A stretch of 42,733 nucleotides of DNA from an uncultured Clostridia bacterium (GCA_934130325.1 CAKOYA010000008.1:1-42733), one strand, 5' to 3'. Counted from the first letter of the stretch, positions 8,785 through 18,403 are shown. A program made the numbers and translations. Notes: generated by a model not told the origin, from the sequence alone.

Positions 8785-10137
8785 TTATATAGTTATATAA
8801 TATTTTTTTATTTTGCCATTTTCATCTTTTAAATGCTTAGGCCATTTACCAGTTTGTATAAATGCAATATGTGCAAGTCTATCATTTATTCTAGACTTTT
8901 CTTTAATATAATTTGTACTTCCACCGGGAACTCTATAAATAATAGATGTTTTAAAAGGCTCTTTTCCCATAAAGAAGTCATCCGCTCCTAAGTATCTTCT
9001 GACAGAGCTTATATTTTGGCATCTATAGAAGTTTTCAAATTGTTTTTTAGGAATATGAAAACTAAAAGGTAATATATATCCTTTGTAATCACATACAAAT
9101 ATCATCATAGAGTCGCTCTCTTCGATAAAGCCATAATTTTTCAAAAATTTCATCTGATTTTTCTCTATTTTTTTTAAGAAATAAAATAGAGTAAAATTTT
9201 TAAAAAAATACGCATTTGCATAGCATTTATATAATGGCAATAACATATTTAAAGTTGGATTACTATCAGTTTTATTAACATAACACTCCTTTAATAATAA
9301 GAAAACTTTATCAATATCAGGTTTGCCCATTTCATTTTTTAAAAGACAATAAAGTTCCTTAAAGTTTAGATTTTTTCTAGATACTACATCCCAATTTTTC
9401 GATATAACGTATAGAATTTTTATAAATTCTCCGCTTACTTTAGCCACTTTATTTACCCAAAATGAGTTAAGAATAACAAGCTCATTCTCGCTTAGGGAAG
9501 TTAAAAATTTCATACTAAAGTTTTCTAAAAGTGTCTTAGCTTCCGATACTGTAACTCCATCAAATGTTGTAAAATTTTTCACACCAAATGGGGTTACGTC
9601 ATCTATAAACTCTTCTTTTTTAAATTCTCCAAGTTCTATTCCTAAATTCCGAATATAATTATCCCTAAGTTTATAGTTAAATAAATTATTTTTCTCCTCT
9701 AAATATCCAACTTTGTATAAGGTTTCACCCATACTATTTAAATTACACCTTAACAAGGTACACTTTAAAGTCTTATTAAGTTTTTGATTCCTATTTACAT
9801 CTAAAAAGCTTTCTAACCATAACTCCTTATTTTCCATAATTCCAACATCATTTGGAGTTTTAGAAATTCCACCAGCCCAAATTTTACTTGGAAAAATTTG
9901 GCTGTTCATATACGTATATATTTCGTTATACCTTTCTATCACATGCTTAATTACAACATCTGTATCGTCACTTTCAACCTCGCCAATAAAATCTAAATTT
10001 ATAAGCAAAAAAGTTAAGTGTTTACACAAAAATGATGTCTTGTAAAAAATCCGGCTAATTCTTTTACAAAGTGTCTCAAAACTAATGTTTTCCTCCTTTA
10101 ATATTTCTACAATACTTTTTGCATACATAGTATACAT
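8785..10137 (-). CDS. Hypothetical protein, 450 residues
   Basis: I do not recognise this protein. It has no signal peptide or clear membrane helix, and is rich in Lys, Asn, Phe and Tyr. Visible segments are a helical N-terminal third, a central helical region with repeated Leu-rich stretches (about 210-330), and a more conserved-looking C-terminus with RRYLGADDFFMGKEPF, VPGGSTNY and the end motif AHIAFIQTGKWPKHLKDENG. The ATG at 10137 has AAAGGA 9-10 bases upstream. It is flanked by intergenic gaps of about 140 bases on both sides and is probably monocistronic. Base composition matches its neighbours. The tail resembles a compact DNA- or nucleotide-binding module only in a general way; no function is claimed. 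Confidence 0.6.
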   Translation of the reverse strand: MYTMYAKSIVEILKEENISFETLCKRISRIFYKTSFLCKHLTFLLINLDFIGEVESDDTDVVIKHVIERYNEIYTYMNSQIFPSKIWAGGISKTPNDVGIMENKELWLESFLDVNRNQKLNKTLKCTLLRCNLNSMGETLYKVGYLEEKNNLFNYKLRDNYIRNLGIELGEFKKEEFIDDVTPFGVKNFTTFDGVTVSEAKTLLENFSMKFLTSLSENELVILNSFWVNKVAKVSGEFIKILYVISKNWDVVSRKNLNFKELYCLLKNEMGKPDIDKVFLLLKECYVNKTDSNPTLNMLLPLYKCYANAYFFKNFTLFYFLKKIEKNQMKFLKNYGFIEESDSMMIFVCDYKGYILPFSFHIPKKQFENFYRCQNISSVRRYLGADDFFMGKEPFKTSIIYRVPGGSTNYIKEKSRINDRLAHIAFIQTGKWPKHLKDENGKIKKYYITI

Positions 10138-10279
10138 TTAATTCAGTCCTTTCCAAAAATTTTTTTAAAAATAAACATCGACCTATTAAATATTATATCA
10201 CATATTCATAAAAAATTAAACAATTATGTAACTTTTATATACAAAATTACACATATTTAGTTTATTTACTTAAAATATT

Positions 10280-10975
10280 TTAATTTTCTACCATATCCAA
10301 TGTATCTTTTAGTTTTATATCACTTATCCCCTGAATATCATAATATGATGAAGGAATATCACCCATAATAACAGTTTCTGCTATTACTATTTCATTTTTA
10401 TACTCATATGTATCAGTAAAAAGTGGTGCTATGGTTTCAATTTTAGTTGAGATTTCCAGTGTTATCTTGTGTCTTGTCTGATTTATGCCAGACTTATCAA
10501 ATGTTGAAATAAATTTTGCACTAGATATTCCAAGTGGTAATGTTTTTATTTTCAATCTAATTCCGTGTCCACTTAAAATGCTCATACCGGTAAAACTAGA
10601 TACCGGTAACCTTATATAATTTTCATTATATTTTTCAAACTCTTCTTGAATACTTAAAACAACATCACTTGATATTTCATTCATTTTTTCTACATTTGCA
10701 GATAAAGATGTTATCTTTCCATTATTATCTTTTTCCAGTGTCATTAAGTCATTGTACTTGATTCCCTTTACTACATTCTTCACAGCATTATTGCTTGTTT
10801 TTAATGCAAGTATCTTTACTTGATCCTCTGTTAATGATTTAATTGTTGGCTTTAAACTCCTATAATAGATATTAAACAGTATTGTAAATACCAATATTAC
10901 TATTAATAAAAATAAGACAAATGACTTATTAAATTTCATTTGTCTTAGAGTTGTAATATAATACTTTACTCTCAT
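10280..10975 (-). CDS. yunB: Sporulation protein YunB
   Basis: YunB is a mother-cell, sigma-E-dependent sporulation protein of unknown biochemical role that affects late spore maturation. The 231-residue product has one N-terminal membrane anchor (about 20-38) and the family's conserved middle, with IRLPVSSFTGMSILSGHG (about 121-138) followed by the beta-rich region up to AETVIMGDIPSSYYDIQG. Length matches the family (about 230-250). It begins one base after the stop of the SPOCS/LysM gene, so the pair is translationally coupled. That is of interest because YunB is usually not beside a coat gene in Bacillus. Confidence 0.88.
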   Translation of the reverse strand: MRVKYYITTLRQMKFNKSFVLFLLIVILVFTILFNIYYRSLKPTIKSLTEDQVKILALKTSNNAVKNVVKGIKYNDLMTLEKDNNGKITSLSANVEKMNEISSDVVLSIQEEFEKYNENYIRLPVSSFTGMSILSGHGIRLKIKTLPLGISSAKFISTFDKSGINQTRHKITLEISTKIETIAPLFTDTYEYKNEIVIAETVIMGDIPSSYYDIQGISDIKLKDTLDMVEN

Positions 10976-10976
10976 A

Positions 10977-12512
10977 TTACCTTATAACTAATATTTTCTG
11001 CCCAATATCTATTACGTCAGGCTCAACAATTTCATTTGTTTTAATTATTTTTTCAACACTTGTTTTGTATTTTTTTGCAATACTCCACAAAGTATCTCCA
11101 GATTTTACAACATAAATATTAATGCTATCCAAATTAGTAATATCTAAATCTTCATCTATTATATCTTCAACAATATTAAGATTTGATATATCTTCAATAT
11201 TAGTATCTATCTTTAGTTGAATTTTAATTTCTAAATCTTGACCTGATTGCACTATATTTATATTTTTACCTACTATGTCAATATAATAATTTTCGCTGCT
11301 AGGCATATTTTCAATGTTAAAGTTTTCACTTATCATTAGTTCAACAACTTTTGTTTCTAAATTAAAATTTGACATATCTTGTAATAATAATATTACTTTT
11401 GCTTGCCCTTCTAATTTTACTAAATTATTGGATAAAGTGGCATTAATGTTACTAGTATCTAATTTATAATCTACCAACTTAGTATTTTCTGGTACAATAT
11501 TTGTTACATTTTCCTTAACATCGATTGTTTTACTTAAATTCATGGATTTTTTCACAGCAAATATATTATTAGAATTAAACCTTAATTCTTTATCTTGTGA
11601 ATAAAAATCTTCAACATATTCCACTTCTTCATTTTCATACATTTTTACATTTACTTCTATCCTATAATCTACATTCATTGTTTTGGTTGTGGTAATATCC
11701 GGATTAAGTCTTATATCAAAATTTTGAATTGCATATTTTATATCAAATCTTGAATTCTCATTTATATTTTCAAGTTCAATCATTGATGAAAAAGGTAAGG
11801 TATAATTTATTTTTTTAACATTTTCTTCCTGTGATTCACTAAGATATATCATCTTAATGTCTAAATCTCCCTTTATCATTATTTTATTGTAACTTTCCTT
11901 AAATTCTGTATTTACTATTCTAGTTTCAACATTTAATAATTCATAAAAATCTTCTGCCTCTTTAGGCAACATAAAATCTTCTTTTGAAGCAATAATACTC
12001 TTTTTATTTTGAATTATATTACAAAATTCGCTTTTACACATTTTACACTCAATATTAGATTCTGTATCAAATTTATTAATAAGTGGTACTTGTGCGATTT
12101 TATTAACTTTTACCTTAAATAAAATTTCTGATTTTACAGATATTTTTCTTTCATTTGGAAGTGAATATATTGTATTTTTACAAATAGGATTTATTTCATA
12201 TTCCATATTTGAGTCTACATCTTTAATATCTAATACTTCACTATAATCATATGAACAAAATAATCCTCTATTATTTAAATTTGGTTCATCTACCTGATAA
12301 ATAATAAAATAATTAATACTTCCCGATACCTTTATTTTATCTTTTATTACCTCAACATCGTCAACATATGGTGTAACTGTAACATTAACAATTTTTATTG
12401 CATCTGGTTTTGTATCTGGAACAATTATATCTTGTTCAATCCACTTACTTATATTTTCATTTACACTAGCATTACTAAGTTTTAAAGTCTTCATAATAGT
12501 GTTTACTCCCAT
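10977..12512 (-). CDS. SPOCS (DUF3794) and LysM domain spore-coat-like protein
   Basis: The 511-residue protein has repeated SPOCS/DUF3794-type beta modules over about residues 20-450 (WIEQDIIVPDTKPDAIKI at the start is characteristic) and a C-terminal LysM domain (about 464-511; VVKSGDTLWSIAKKYKTS...). This is the architecture of the SpoVID/SafA-like or clostridial coat and exosporium proteins that bind spore peptidoglycan and recruit coat. Acidic patches (DIIDEDLDIT) precede the LysM. No signal peptide is seen, as expected for a mother-cell coat morphogenetic protein. The ATG has AGAGGAG 7 bases upstream. A sigma-E-like promoter is proposed at 12543-12570. yunB follows one base later. A precise name such as SpoVID is not justified by sequence alone. 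Confidence 0.85.
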   Translation of the reverse strand: MGVNTIMKTLKLSNASVNENISKWIEQDIIVPDTKPDAIKIVNVTVTPYVDDVEVIKDKIKVSGSINYFIIYQVDEPNLNNRGLFCSYDYSEVLDIKDVDSNMEYEINPICKNTIYSLPNERKISVKSEILFKVKVNKIAQVPLINKFDTESNIECKMCKSEFCNIIQNKKSIIASKEDFMLPKEAEDFYELLNVETRIVNTEFKESYNKIMIKGDLDIKMIYLSESQEENVKKINYTLPFSSMIELENINENSRFDIKYAIQNFDIRLNPDITTTKTMNVDYRIEVNVKMYENEEVEYVEDFYSQDKELRFNSNNIFAVKKSMNLSKTIDVKENVTNIVPENTKLVDYKLDTSNINATLSNNLVKLEGQAKVILLLQDMSNFNLETKVVELMISENFNIENMPSSENYYIDIVGKNINIVQSGQDLEIKIQLKIDTNIEDISNLNIVEDIIDEDLDITNLDSINIYVVKSGDTLWSIAKKYKTSVEKIIKTNEIVEPDVIDIGQKILVIR

Positions 12513-12542
12513 ATTTCTATCTCCTCTCCATATTTCTACTAT

Positions 12543-12570
12543 AATATATGAGGATAATAAAAATATATTC
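12543..12570 (-). promoter_or_regulatory. Possible sigma-E promoter for the SPOCS-yunB operon
   Basis: On the minus strand GAATATA (12570-12564) is followed 13 bases later by CATATATT (12550-12543), close to the sigma-E consensus KMATATT-N14-CATACAMT. Distance to the ATG at 12512 is about 30 bases. The spacer is one base short, so this is tentative, but the mother-cell role of the genes fits. Confidence 0.4.
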
Positions 12571-12716
12571 TTATTTTACTTAAAATTTGTAACTTACTTA
12601 TTACTATTTTCATAGTATAATATTAGTTAAATAATATTTATTATTTAGCATTAGATAATTTATCTTTAAGTTATACTAATAATATCTTAATACTATATAA
12701 TCTCCTTGAATAATTA

Positions 12717-12737
12717 AACCGCCAAAATGGCGGTTTT
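12717..12737 (+). terminator. Plus-strand hairpin terminator with no known upstream gene
   Basis: The stem AAACCGCC/GGCGGTTT closes loop AAAA and is followed by TTTTT on the plus strand. Both neighbouring genes run on the minus strand, so it may end a short plus-strand RNA (see findings), or act in reverse as a second terminator for veg. Confidence 0.6.
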
Positions 12738-12747
12738 TATATATATA

Positions 12748-12776
12748 TAAAAAGACAATACATCTCTGCATTGTCT
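12748..12776 (-). terminator. Terminator of veg
   Basis: A 7-bp stem (12770-12776 with 12753-12759) with a 10-base loop is followed on the minus strand by TTTTTATATATA. It lies about 22 bases past the veg stop codon. Confidence 0.75.
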
Positions 12777-12797
12777 AGAACCTCTTATAATCACCTA

Positions 12798-13082
12798 CTA
12801 TAATCTAGTATATTTAGGTGTTGAAAAATCATAATTTATAACGCATTCACCATTTGGTAAACTTATTTCTAACATATTTGTTGCAAGATCTGCGTAACTA
12901 TATGACAATTTACTATCAGTATCAGCCTCTTTAAAAACAAACAGGTTAGGATAAGCACTATCAATTACACCTTTTCTGTATATGCACTTATTTCTTCCTA
13001 CATTTGCTTTTACAAATATCTCCTGACCTATATAACTTTCAACGTCTTGTTTAACTTTCTGTAAAGCATCCTTTGAAACCAT
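12798..13082 (-). CDS. veg: Veg family protein
   Basis: The 94-residue product matches the Veg family: a short helical N-terminus, then VESYIGQEIFVKANVGRNK, the KGVIDSAYPNLFVF core and the SYSYADLAT stretch. In Bacillus, Veg is a small cytosolic protein, abundant in vegetative cells, that stimulates biofilm matrix genes by interfering with SinR; its direct mechanism is not settled. The ATG has TAGGTG 7 bases upstream. It is transcribed alone from a consensus sigma-A promoter (13112-13140), in keeping with the family's strong constitutive expression, and ends at its own terminator. Confidence 0.9.
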   Translation of the reverse strand: MVSKDALQKVKQDVESYIGQEIFVKANVGRNKCIYRKGVIDSAYPNLFVFKEADTDSKLSYSYADLATNMLEISLPNGECVINYDFSTPKYTRL

Positions 13083-13111
13083 ATAATCACCTACATGTCT
13101 TTCTGTGTCAG

Positions 13112-13140
13112 ATTATATCACTTCTTGTATAATATGTCAA
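13112..13140 (-). promoter_or_regulatory. Consensus sigma-A promoter of veg
   Basis: On the minus strand TTGACA (13140-13135), a 17-base spacer ending in TGA, and TATAAT (13117-13112) form a perfect consensus with extended -10. The transcription start would be about 25 bases before the ATG. Confidence 0.88.
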
Positions 13141-13267
13141 AGCAAAAAACTAGTGCTTTTTTCTATTATTACATTTATATGTAATCTTTTTTTATTAGAA
13201 GTGTTCATTTAAATGTATTTACTTTTTATATATTTTTATATATATTTTTTTTAACATTTTTGTTACA

Positions 13268-14512
13268 TTACTTTTTTGAGTTAATGTATTCAATTGCACT
13301 TTGTAATTGTGTGTCTTTCTCTTTTGGTATAGCAATTTCATCTTTTAATTCATCCGGTAAATCTACCACTATATTAGGTTCTATTCCATTTTTATGTATT
13401 TCAACACCACTTGCTGTATAATATTTAGCTGTTGTAATAGATAAAGCTCCACCTGTTTTTAAGGGGTCAATTGATTGAACAATTCCTTTACCATATGTTT
13501 TATTTCCAATCAATACACCTTTTGATGAATCCTTAATTGCACCAGATAAAATTTCAGATGCACTTGCCGATCTAGAATTTACCAAAACTGCTAAAGGCAC
13601 ATTAATTTCATTTTTCCCGTCACATTTATATACCTTTTCATTTCCTTCTCTATATACCAATTTTACTATATCACATTTTGGAAGTAGTAGTTTAGCTATT
13701 TCTACAGTATCGTTAACTAAGCCGCCTGGATTATTTCTCAAATCAATTACTAACCCTGATATATTACTAGATTTCAATTTATTATACTGTTCTTTAAATT
13801 GTTTATATATATCATTATCAAATGACCAAATTTTTATATAACCTATATTTCCTTCTAATATATCAGAGGTCACATTATTTGAACTTATATCTGCTCTTGT
13901 TAATGTCTTATCAATTAATGTTTTTTCATCTCTTTGTATAGTTATCTTTACAGTAGTATCTTTTTCACCTTTTAGCATATCTATACAAGTCTTATATTTA
14001 TCCAAACTTACAGCAACATCTTCAACTTTTAAAATTAAATCCCCAGCTTTTAAATCAGCTTTTAAAGCTGGACTATCTGGCATAATACCAAGTATCATAA
14101 TTTTATCAGAATTTTTGTCATAAGTTAAATGAACACCAATCCCACCATATACCTCTTTACCAGAGGTTAACATCTCTTTATATTCTTCATCAGATAAATA
14201 TCTTGTATAAGGGTCATCTGTTGCAGATGTTATACCTTTTATAGCGCCTTCAACTAACTTATCCATATCTATATCATCTACATACTTACTAGATACCTTA
14301 TTTAAAGCTTCTTGAATTTTATCAATATTTTCTTTTGAAGCATTTTGTGAAGTAGCAACATAAGATGTACTATTTTCTCCATTTAATATTGGTGTTATAA
14401 CTATGTATAAACAGAATAATATAACAGCAGAAAAAACAACTGTTATAATGGAAACAATAGAGTTATTTATTATTTTCTCCTTATCTATAGGAATATTTTT
14501 TTTATCTTTCAT
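13268..14512 (-). CDS. C-terminal processing peptidase (S41 family, CtpA/B type)
   Basis: This is a membrane-anchored extracytoplasmic serine protease of the carboxy-terminal processing family. The 414-residue product has an N-terminal membrane helix (about 18-40), a PDZ domain (about 105-190; GGIGVHLTYDKNSDKI) and the S41 catalytic domain. The Ser-Lys dyad is readable: Ser317 in NSRSASASEIL and Lys342 in KTYGKGIVQ. Relatives include CtpB, which trims SpoIVFA to trigger sigma-K activation during sporulation. With bofA in the same window this role is plausible, but housekeeping Ctp enzymes look the same. The ATG has AAGGAGAGG just upstream. It lies between veg and rpsU and is transcribed alone; rpsU diverges from it. 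Confidence 0.93.
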   Translation of the reverse strand: MKDKKNIPIDKEKIINNSIVSIITVVFSAVILFCLYIVITPILNGENSTSYVATSQNASKENIDKIQEALNKVSSKYVDDIDMDKLVEGAIKGITSATDDPYTRYLSDEEYKEMLTSGKEVYGGIGVHLTYDKNSDKIMILGIMPDSPALKADLKAGDLILKVEDVAVSLDKYKTCIDMLKGEKDTTVKITIQRDEKTLIDKTLTRADISSNNVTSDILEGNIGYIKIWSFDNDIYKQFKEQYNKLKSSNISGLVIDLRNNPGGLVNDTVEIAKLLLPKCDIVKLVYREGNEKVYKCDGKNEINVPLAVLVNSRSASASEILSGAIKDSSKGVLIGNKTYGKGIVQSIDPLKTGGALSITTAKYYTASGVEIHKNGIEPNIVVDLPDELKDEIAIPKEKDTQLQSAIEYINSKK

Positions 14513-14652
14513 TATACCTCTCCTTTTTTAGACTACATATAATTATATATTAATTTTATTATTTCGTCAATTAAAAATTCATCTTATTATCAAAAATATA
14601 CTTATATATTTTTATACAAAAAGCCTTTTTAAATGTTTTTACAACCAAATAC

Positions 14653-14681
14653 TTGACATATTTACTATATTATTGTATAAT
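14653..14681 (+). promoter_or_regulatory. Consensus sigma-A promoter of rpsU
   Basis: TTGACA at 14653-14658 and TATAAT at 14676-14681 have exactly 17 bases between them. The leader to the rpsU ATG is about 70 bases. Confidence 0.9.
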
Positions 14682-14758
14682 TTAATAGTAAATTTAGAAA
14701 TACTTATTAATATTTATATAGATTCAAGTATTTCCCACTGAAAGGAGGGAAACAAAAA

Positions 14759-14932
14759 ATGCCAGGAATAAAAATTAAAGATAATGAAAGTTTGGATAAC
14801 GCACTTGCTAGATTTAAAAAACAATGTGCAAAATATGGTGTTCTTGCAGAAATACGTAAAAGAGAACATTATGAAAAACCTAGTGTTAAAAGAAAGAAAA
14901 AATCAGAAGCCGCAAGGAAGAGAAAACATTAA
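14759..14932 (+). CDS. rpsU: 30S ribosomal protein S21
   Basis: The 57-residue product is a complete S21: it begins MPGIKIKDNESLDNALARFK, continues through CAKYGVLAEIRKREHYEKPS, and ends in a Lys/Arg-rich tail (KRKKKSEAARKRKH). S21 binds the platform of the 30S subunit near the anti-Shine-Dalgarno and aids translation initiation. The ribosome site AAAGGAGGG lies 8 bases before the ATG and is very strong. It is monocistronic: a perfect promoter lies upstream and a strong hairpin follows. In many Firmicutes rpsU is followed by yqeY, which is absent here. The gene is short and easily missed. Confidence 0.95.
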   Translation: MPGIKIKDNESLDNALARFKKQCAKYGVLAEIRKREHYEKPSVKRKKKSEAARKRKH

Positions 14933-14973
14933 TTACATAGTTATTATGTATATAATTTAATATAGAAATAAAA

Positions 14974-15013
14974 AAATTCTAAATAGCTTTTTTAGTTTAT
15001 TTAGAATTTTTTT
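14974..15013 (+). terminator. Terminator of rpsU
   Basis: A 12-bp stem (14974-14985 with 14998-15009) is followed by a T tract (TTTTTTT) on the plus strand, 42 bases beyond the rpsU stop. Confidence 0.8.
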
Positions 15014-15045
15014 AGCTTTTATGCTAAATATTAAATAGTTATTAG

Positions 15046-15083
15046 AAAAAATGAAGTAGACTGCAAATCTACTTCATTTTTTT
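15046..15083. terminator. Bidirectional terminator between rpsU and the adhesin gene
   Basis: A 15-bp perfect stem (15046-15060 with 15068-15082) with a 7-base loop and A/T flanks on both sides. On the minus strand it lies 24 bases past the adhesin stop. Confidence 0.85.
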
Positions 15084-15106
15084 GTTATATAATATAGTAA
15101 AATATA

Positions 15107-18100
15107 TTACCATCTATTATTTTTATTTTCATTATATGCAATTATCATTTTTATTATCACATACAACACACTACAAGAGATAGTTACAATAATAACTATA
15201 ATTACATTTGTACTGAAAATGCTTCCTGTAACAGGTAATTTCTTTTTAACATTATATACATTTTTCTCTACGTTTACACCGTTATCCTTTATTTCAAATT
15301 CATACATTGAGCTATCCAATACATAATTATCTGGTGATGATACCTCTTTATAATAATACTTTCCGTAATTTAAATCATCAGATTGTGCTCTACCATTTTC
15401 ATCTGTAACTATGCTTTGGATAATATTATTATTCGAATCTATGATTTCAAATCTAATATCTTTTAATGGAGTATTATCTTCTTTACTAAATTTATTAATT
15501 ATTAATTTAGCAGCTTTAAGTTTATTCGAAACTTTTGCTTCAACAAAGTCTGTTTCACTGTCTATATTAAATTCATGCTCTGTTTCGTCCAATACATACT
15601 GATCTAAGGTTTTTGTTTCTTTATAATAATACTTACCTTTAGATAATGTATCAGTAATCGCAAATCCATTTTCATCAGTTGTTATTGTTTGAATAACTTG
15701 CTTATCTGAATTTAATATATCAAATTTAACTCCTGCAATAGGATTATTCTTTACATCTGTTTTAGATATTTTTAATTTTCCTTGAATTATATTATTTACT
15801 ACATTAAATTCAACAATCTGACCATCATTTTCAACAGTAAATTTATACATTTTCGTATCTATTTCAACATTTGCTGGTCCAGACACTTCTTTATAATAAT
15901 ATGTTCCCAGTTTTAATTCTTTTGAAGTATTAGTAACACCATTACTATCTGTTACCAGTTTATCTATTTCATTTTTATTCTCATCATAGATATTAAATGT
16001 TACACCTGCAATAGGATTCTTGCTTTGATCAACTTTTAATATTTTTATGCCACCCTTTTTGTATTGGTTTATAACATTTTCTGTTACAACAGAATCTTTT
16101 AGAATTCTTACAGGCTTCAAATCGGATATTACTCTTAAATTGCTATTTCCACCTTCTAATTCTTTATAATAGTATGTTCCTACTTCTAATTCTTTTGTTT
16201 TTGCTTCACCGTTTTCATTAGTTGTTATTGTGTCAACCTTTTTATTATTAATATCATAAATTTCAAATTTAATGCCCTTTAAATAATTTCCTTCGTCATC
16301 CTTTTTTACTATTTTCAATATTCCATAATCAGGATTTTGTACTTTTCTAGTATTCTCTATATTCTTAGTAACTACTTTAACATCGTCAGTTATATCAAAT
16401 TCTATTTTATTTGAATTTAATACAACATCATTTGGAACTGATACTTCCTCTAATACATAATGGCCATTTGGTAAATCATCTACTCTTGCATCTCCTTCAA
16501 TTTCTGTCTTAAATTTTTCAACTTTTTTACCATTAGAATCATATAACACAAATTCAGCTTCAAATATAGGATTTTTATATTGATCAATTTTATTGATTAT
16601 AAGCGAGCCTTTTGTTGAAACCTTTCTTTCATTTGTAATCTTTTTCTCTACTGTCTCACCATCGTAAGTGATTGAAAAATCATATTCTTCATCGCTTTTA
16701 ATAATATCTGTTGGTACAGCTATTTCTTTAAAGGTATACTTTCCTAATGGTAAATTATCACTTATTGCTATACCATCTTCATCAGTATACATATTTTCAA
16801 CTTTCTTACCATTTTGATCGTATACTGTAAATCTTACACCTTCAATAGCCTTACCATTTTGGTCTTTTTTTATTACCTTTAATTTACCATTTTCAGATGT
16901 CTGAATAATTCTATTATTTGTAATAGTCCTAACTACAATATCATTATAGTTTTCAATTTTAAATGTATACTTATTTCTATCAGCTTCTATTTCATCAGGA
17001 ACATCCCCAGTTTCAGTATAAGTATACGTACCAACATCTAAAGTCTTAGATTCAGCAAAACCTTTGGCATCGGTTACTATACTTTGTACCTTATTTCCAT
17101 TTGCATCATATATTGTAAATTCTATTCCTTTTATAGGATCCCCATCTTGATCTACCTTTGTTATTCTTAATACACCTGTCTTCTTAGTATTTGAATATGT
17201 TTCTATATTAGTAGAACCTGAAGCAACAACAACTTTTCTAGACGTAGTATCCATAACATATCCAGAAGGAGCAGATATTTCTTTTATCGTATAACTTCCT
17301 GTAGGTAAATTATTCAAATTAATTTTACCTTCAGAATCAGTTGTTACCTCTGCCACTTTTTGATCAGATGAATCTCTAACCTCAAAAACTACATCAGCAA
17401 TTTTTTTATTTTCTTGGTCTTCTTTTACAAGTACTATATTACCTGTATCTTTTGACCAGCTTACATTTACATATGGTGCAATTGATATAGGTTGAGTAGT
17501 AATTGTTGCAAATTTCTGTGTATTAGTACTTCCTACTCCATAAGCTGAACATTTCAAGAAATTACCTGAAACATTTGCACTTAAAGTGAAGTTAGCATCT
17601 GTGTCTGATTTATTTGCCTCTACATATATTTCTTCTCCTAAAGCAAATGATGTTTTAGGATTACCTGATGAATCAACTACAACTGCACTTGATGGCGCAC
17701 CAGTAAGAGAAACTGATACGTTTGTTACAGTAAAGTTAGTAATGTTTGTACCATCCTTACCAACAATTTTATATGGTCCCGCAACCTTTTTATCATTTCT
17801 ATCAACAAGGTTATATGCACTTGTATCTATATATACAGTAGGAGTAACGTTATATGGATTATTCATAGCAAGATCAGCTAAAGCACTTGATTTACTTTTT
17901 ATAGCTTCTACTGCACTTTCATATCCAGAGTTTGCCACTATTTTATTAATGTCTATATTATATTTAGCATTTGACTCTCCTGTTCTTTTCATTACTTCCC
18001 AAAAAGCTACTTGAGTTACTAAATACGCTGCATCTTTACCATAATCTGCTTCAATGTTAAATTCCGCACTTTGATTATTTGGATATCCATATACCAATAC

Positions 18101-18403
18101 TGCTAAGGCTTCACCTGACATATAATACTGCCATGATAAACTTGTTGCATAACCTGTCTTAGTATCATTTTTTGGTAAAGCTCTACCATAGTCAATACAA
18201 TAAGCAGTATTTCCACCTAATGTAGCTTGTCTATAGAACACATCTCTTCCACTTTCTTTAAACGGATACTCAAATTCTTTTTGATAAACGAACTCTAAAG
18301 TAGAAGGTGCATCATTTGCATTGATTCCAAGGCCTTCAAATAAGCCTACAATAATAGTAAGCAATAATAATACACTAAATATTTTTAATCCTTTACTTTT
18401 CAT
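15107..18403 (-). CDS. LPXTG surface adhesin with thioester domain and eight Cna-B/SpaA repeats
   Basis: The 1098-residue product is exported (signal segment about 5-22) and wall-anchored: LPVTG is followed by a hydrophobic stretch and a positive tail (NENKNNRW). Near the N-terminus, Cys69 in AYCIDYG and Gln131 in TQVAFWEV form the YC...TQxxxW pair of thioester (TQXA) domains, which can bond covalently to host amines. From about residue 330 to 1050 there are eight repeats of about 90 residues, each with xIxKxDxxGxPIxGVxFxIYD, a central GxYxYKE and a final Asn-rich strand, the Lys-Glu-Asn arrangement of self-crosslinking Cna-B domains. The ATG at 18403 has GAGG 7 bases upstream; an earlier ATG is too close. 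A sortase gene precedes it by 27 bases, so enzyme and substrate are co-transcribed. This is a likely fimbria-like monomeric adhesin; the target is unknown. Confidence 0.92.
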   Translation of the reverse strand: MKSKGLKIFSVLLLLTIIVGLFEGLGINANDAPSTLEFVYQKEFEYPFKESGRDVFYRQATLGGNTAYCIDYGRALPKNDTKTGYATSLSWQYYMSGEALAVLVYGYPNNQSAEFNIEADYGKDAAYLVTQVAFWEVMKRTGESNAKYNIDINKIVANSGYESAVEAIKSKSSALADLAMNNPYNVTPTVYIDTSAYNLVDRNDKKVAGPYKIVGKDGTNITNFTVTNVSVSLTGAPSSAVVVDSSGNPKTSFALGEEIYVEANKSDTDANFTLSANVSGNFLKCSAYGVGSTNTQKFATITTQPISIAPYVNVSWSKDTGNIVLVKEDQENKKIADVVFEVRDSSDQKVAEVTTDSEGKINLNNLPTGSYTIKEISAPSGYVMDTTSRKVVVASGSTNIETYSNTKKTGVLRITKVDQDGDPIKGIEFTIYDANGNKVQSIVTDAKGFAESKTLDVGTYTYTETGDVPDEIEADRNKYTFKIENYNDIVVRTITNNRIIQTSENGKLKVIKKDQNGKAIEGVRFTVYDQNGKKVENMYTDEDGIAISDNLPLGKYTFKEIAVPTDIIKSDEEYDFSITYDGETVEKKITNERKVSTKGSLIINKIDQYKNPIFEAEFVLYDSNGKKVEKFKTEIEGDARVDDLPNGHYVLEEVSVPNDVVLNSNKIEFDITDDVKVVTKNIENTRKVQNPDYGILKIVKKDDEGNYLKGIKFEIYDINNKKVDTITTNENGEAKTKELEVGTYYYKELEGGNSNLRVISDLKPVRILKDSVVTENVINQYKKGGIKILKVDQSKNPIAGVTFNIYDENKNEIDKLVTDSNGVTNTSKELKLGTYYYKEVSGPANVEIDTKMYKFTVENDGQIVEFNVVNNIIQGKLKISKTDVKNNPIAGVKFDILNSDKQVIQTITTDENGFAITDTLSKGKYYYKETKTLDQYVLDETEHEFNIDSETDFVEAKVSNKLKAAKLIINKFSKEDNTPLKDIRFEIIDSNNNIIQSIVTDENGRAQSDDLNYGKYYYKEVSSPDNYVLDSSMYEFEIKDNGVNVEKNVYNVKKKLPVTGSIFSTNVIIVIIVTISCSVLYVIIKMIIAYNENKNNRW

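Noticed and set aside
13140..13162. Terminator for the Ctp protease gene
   Set aside because: The weak 5-6 bp hairpin overlaps the veg -35 and has its T run on the plus strand, the wrong direction for the minus-strand gene.
17586..18014. 142-codon plus-strand frame inside the adhesin gene
   Set aside because: Antisense shadow with no ribosome site or promoter; the adhesin reading is supported by domains and motifs.
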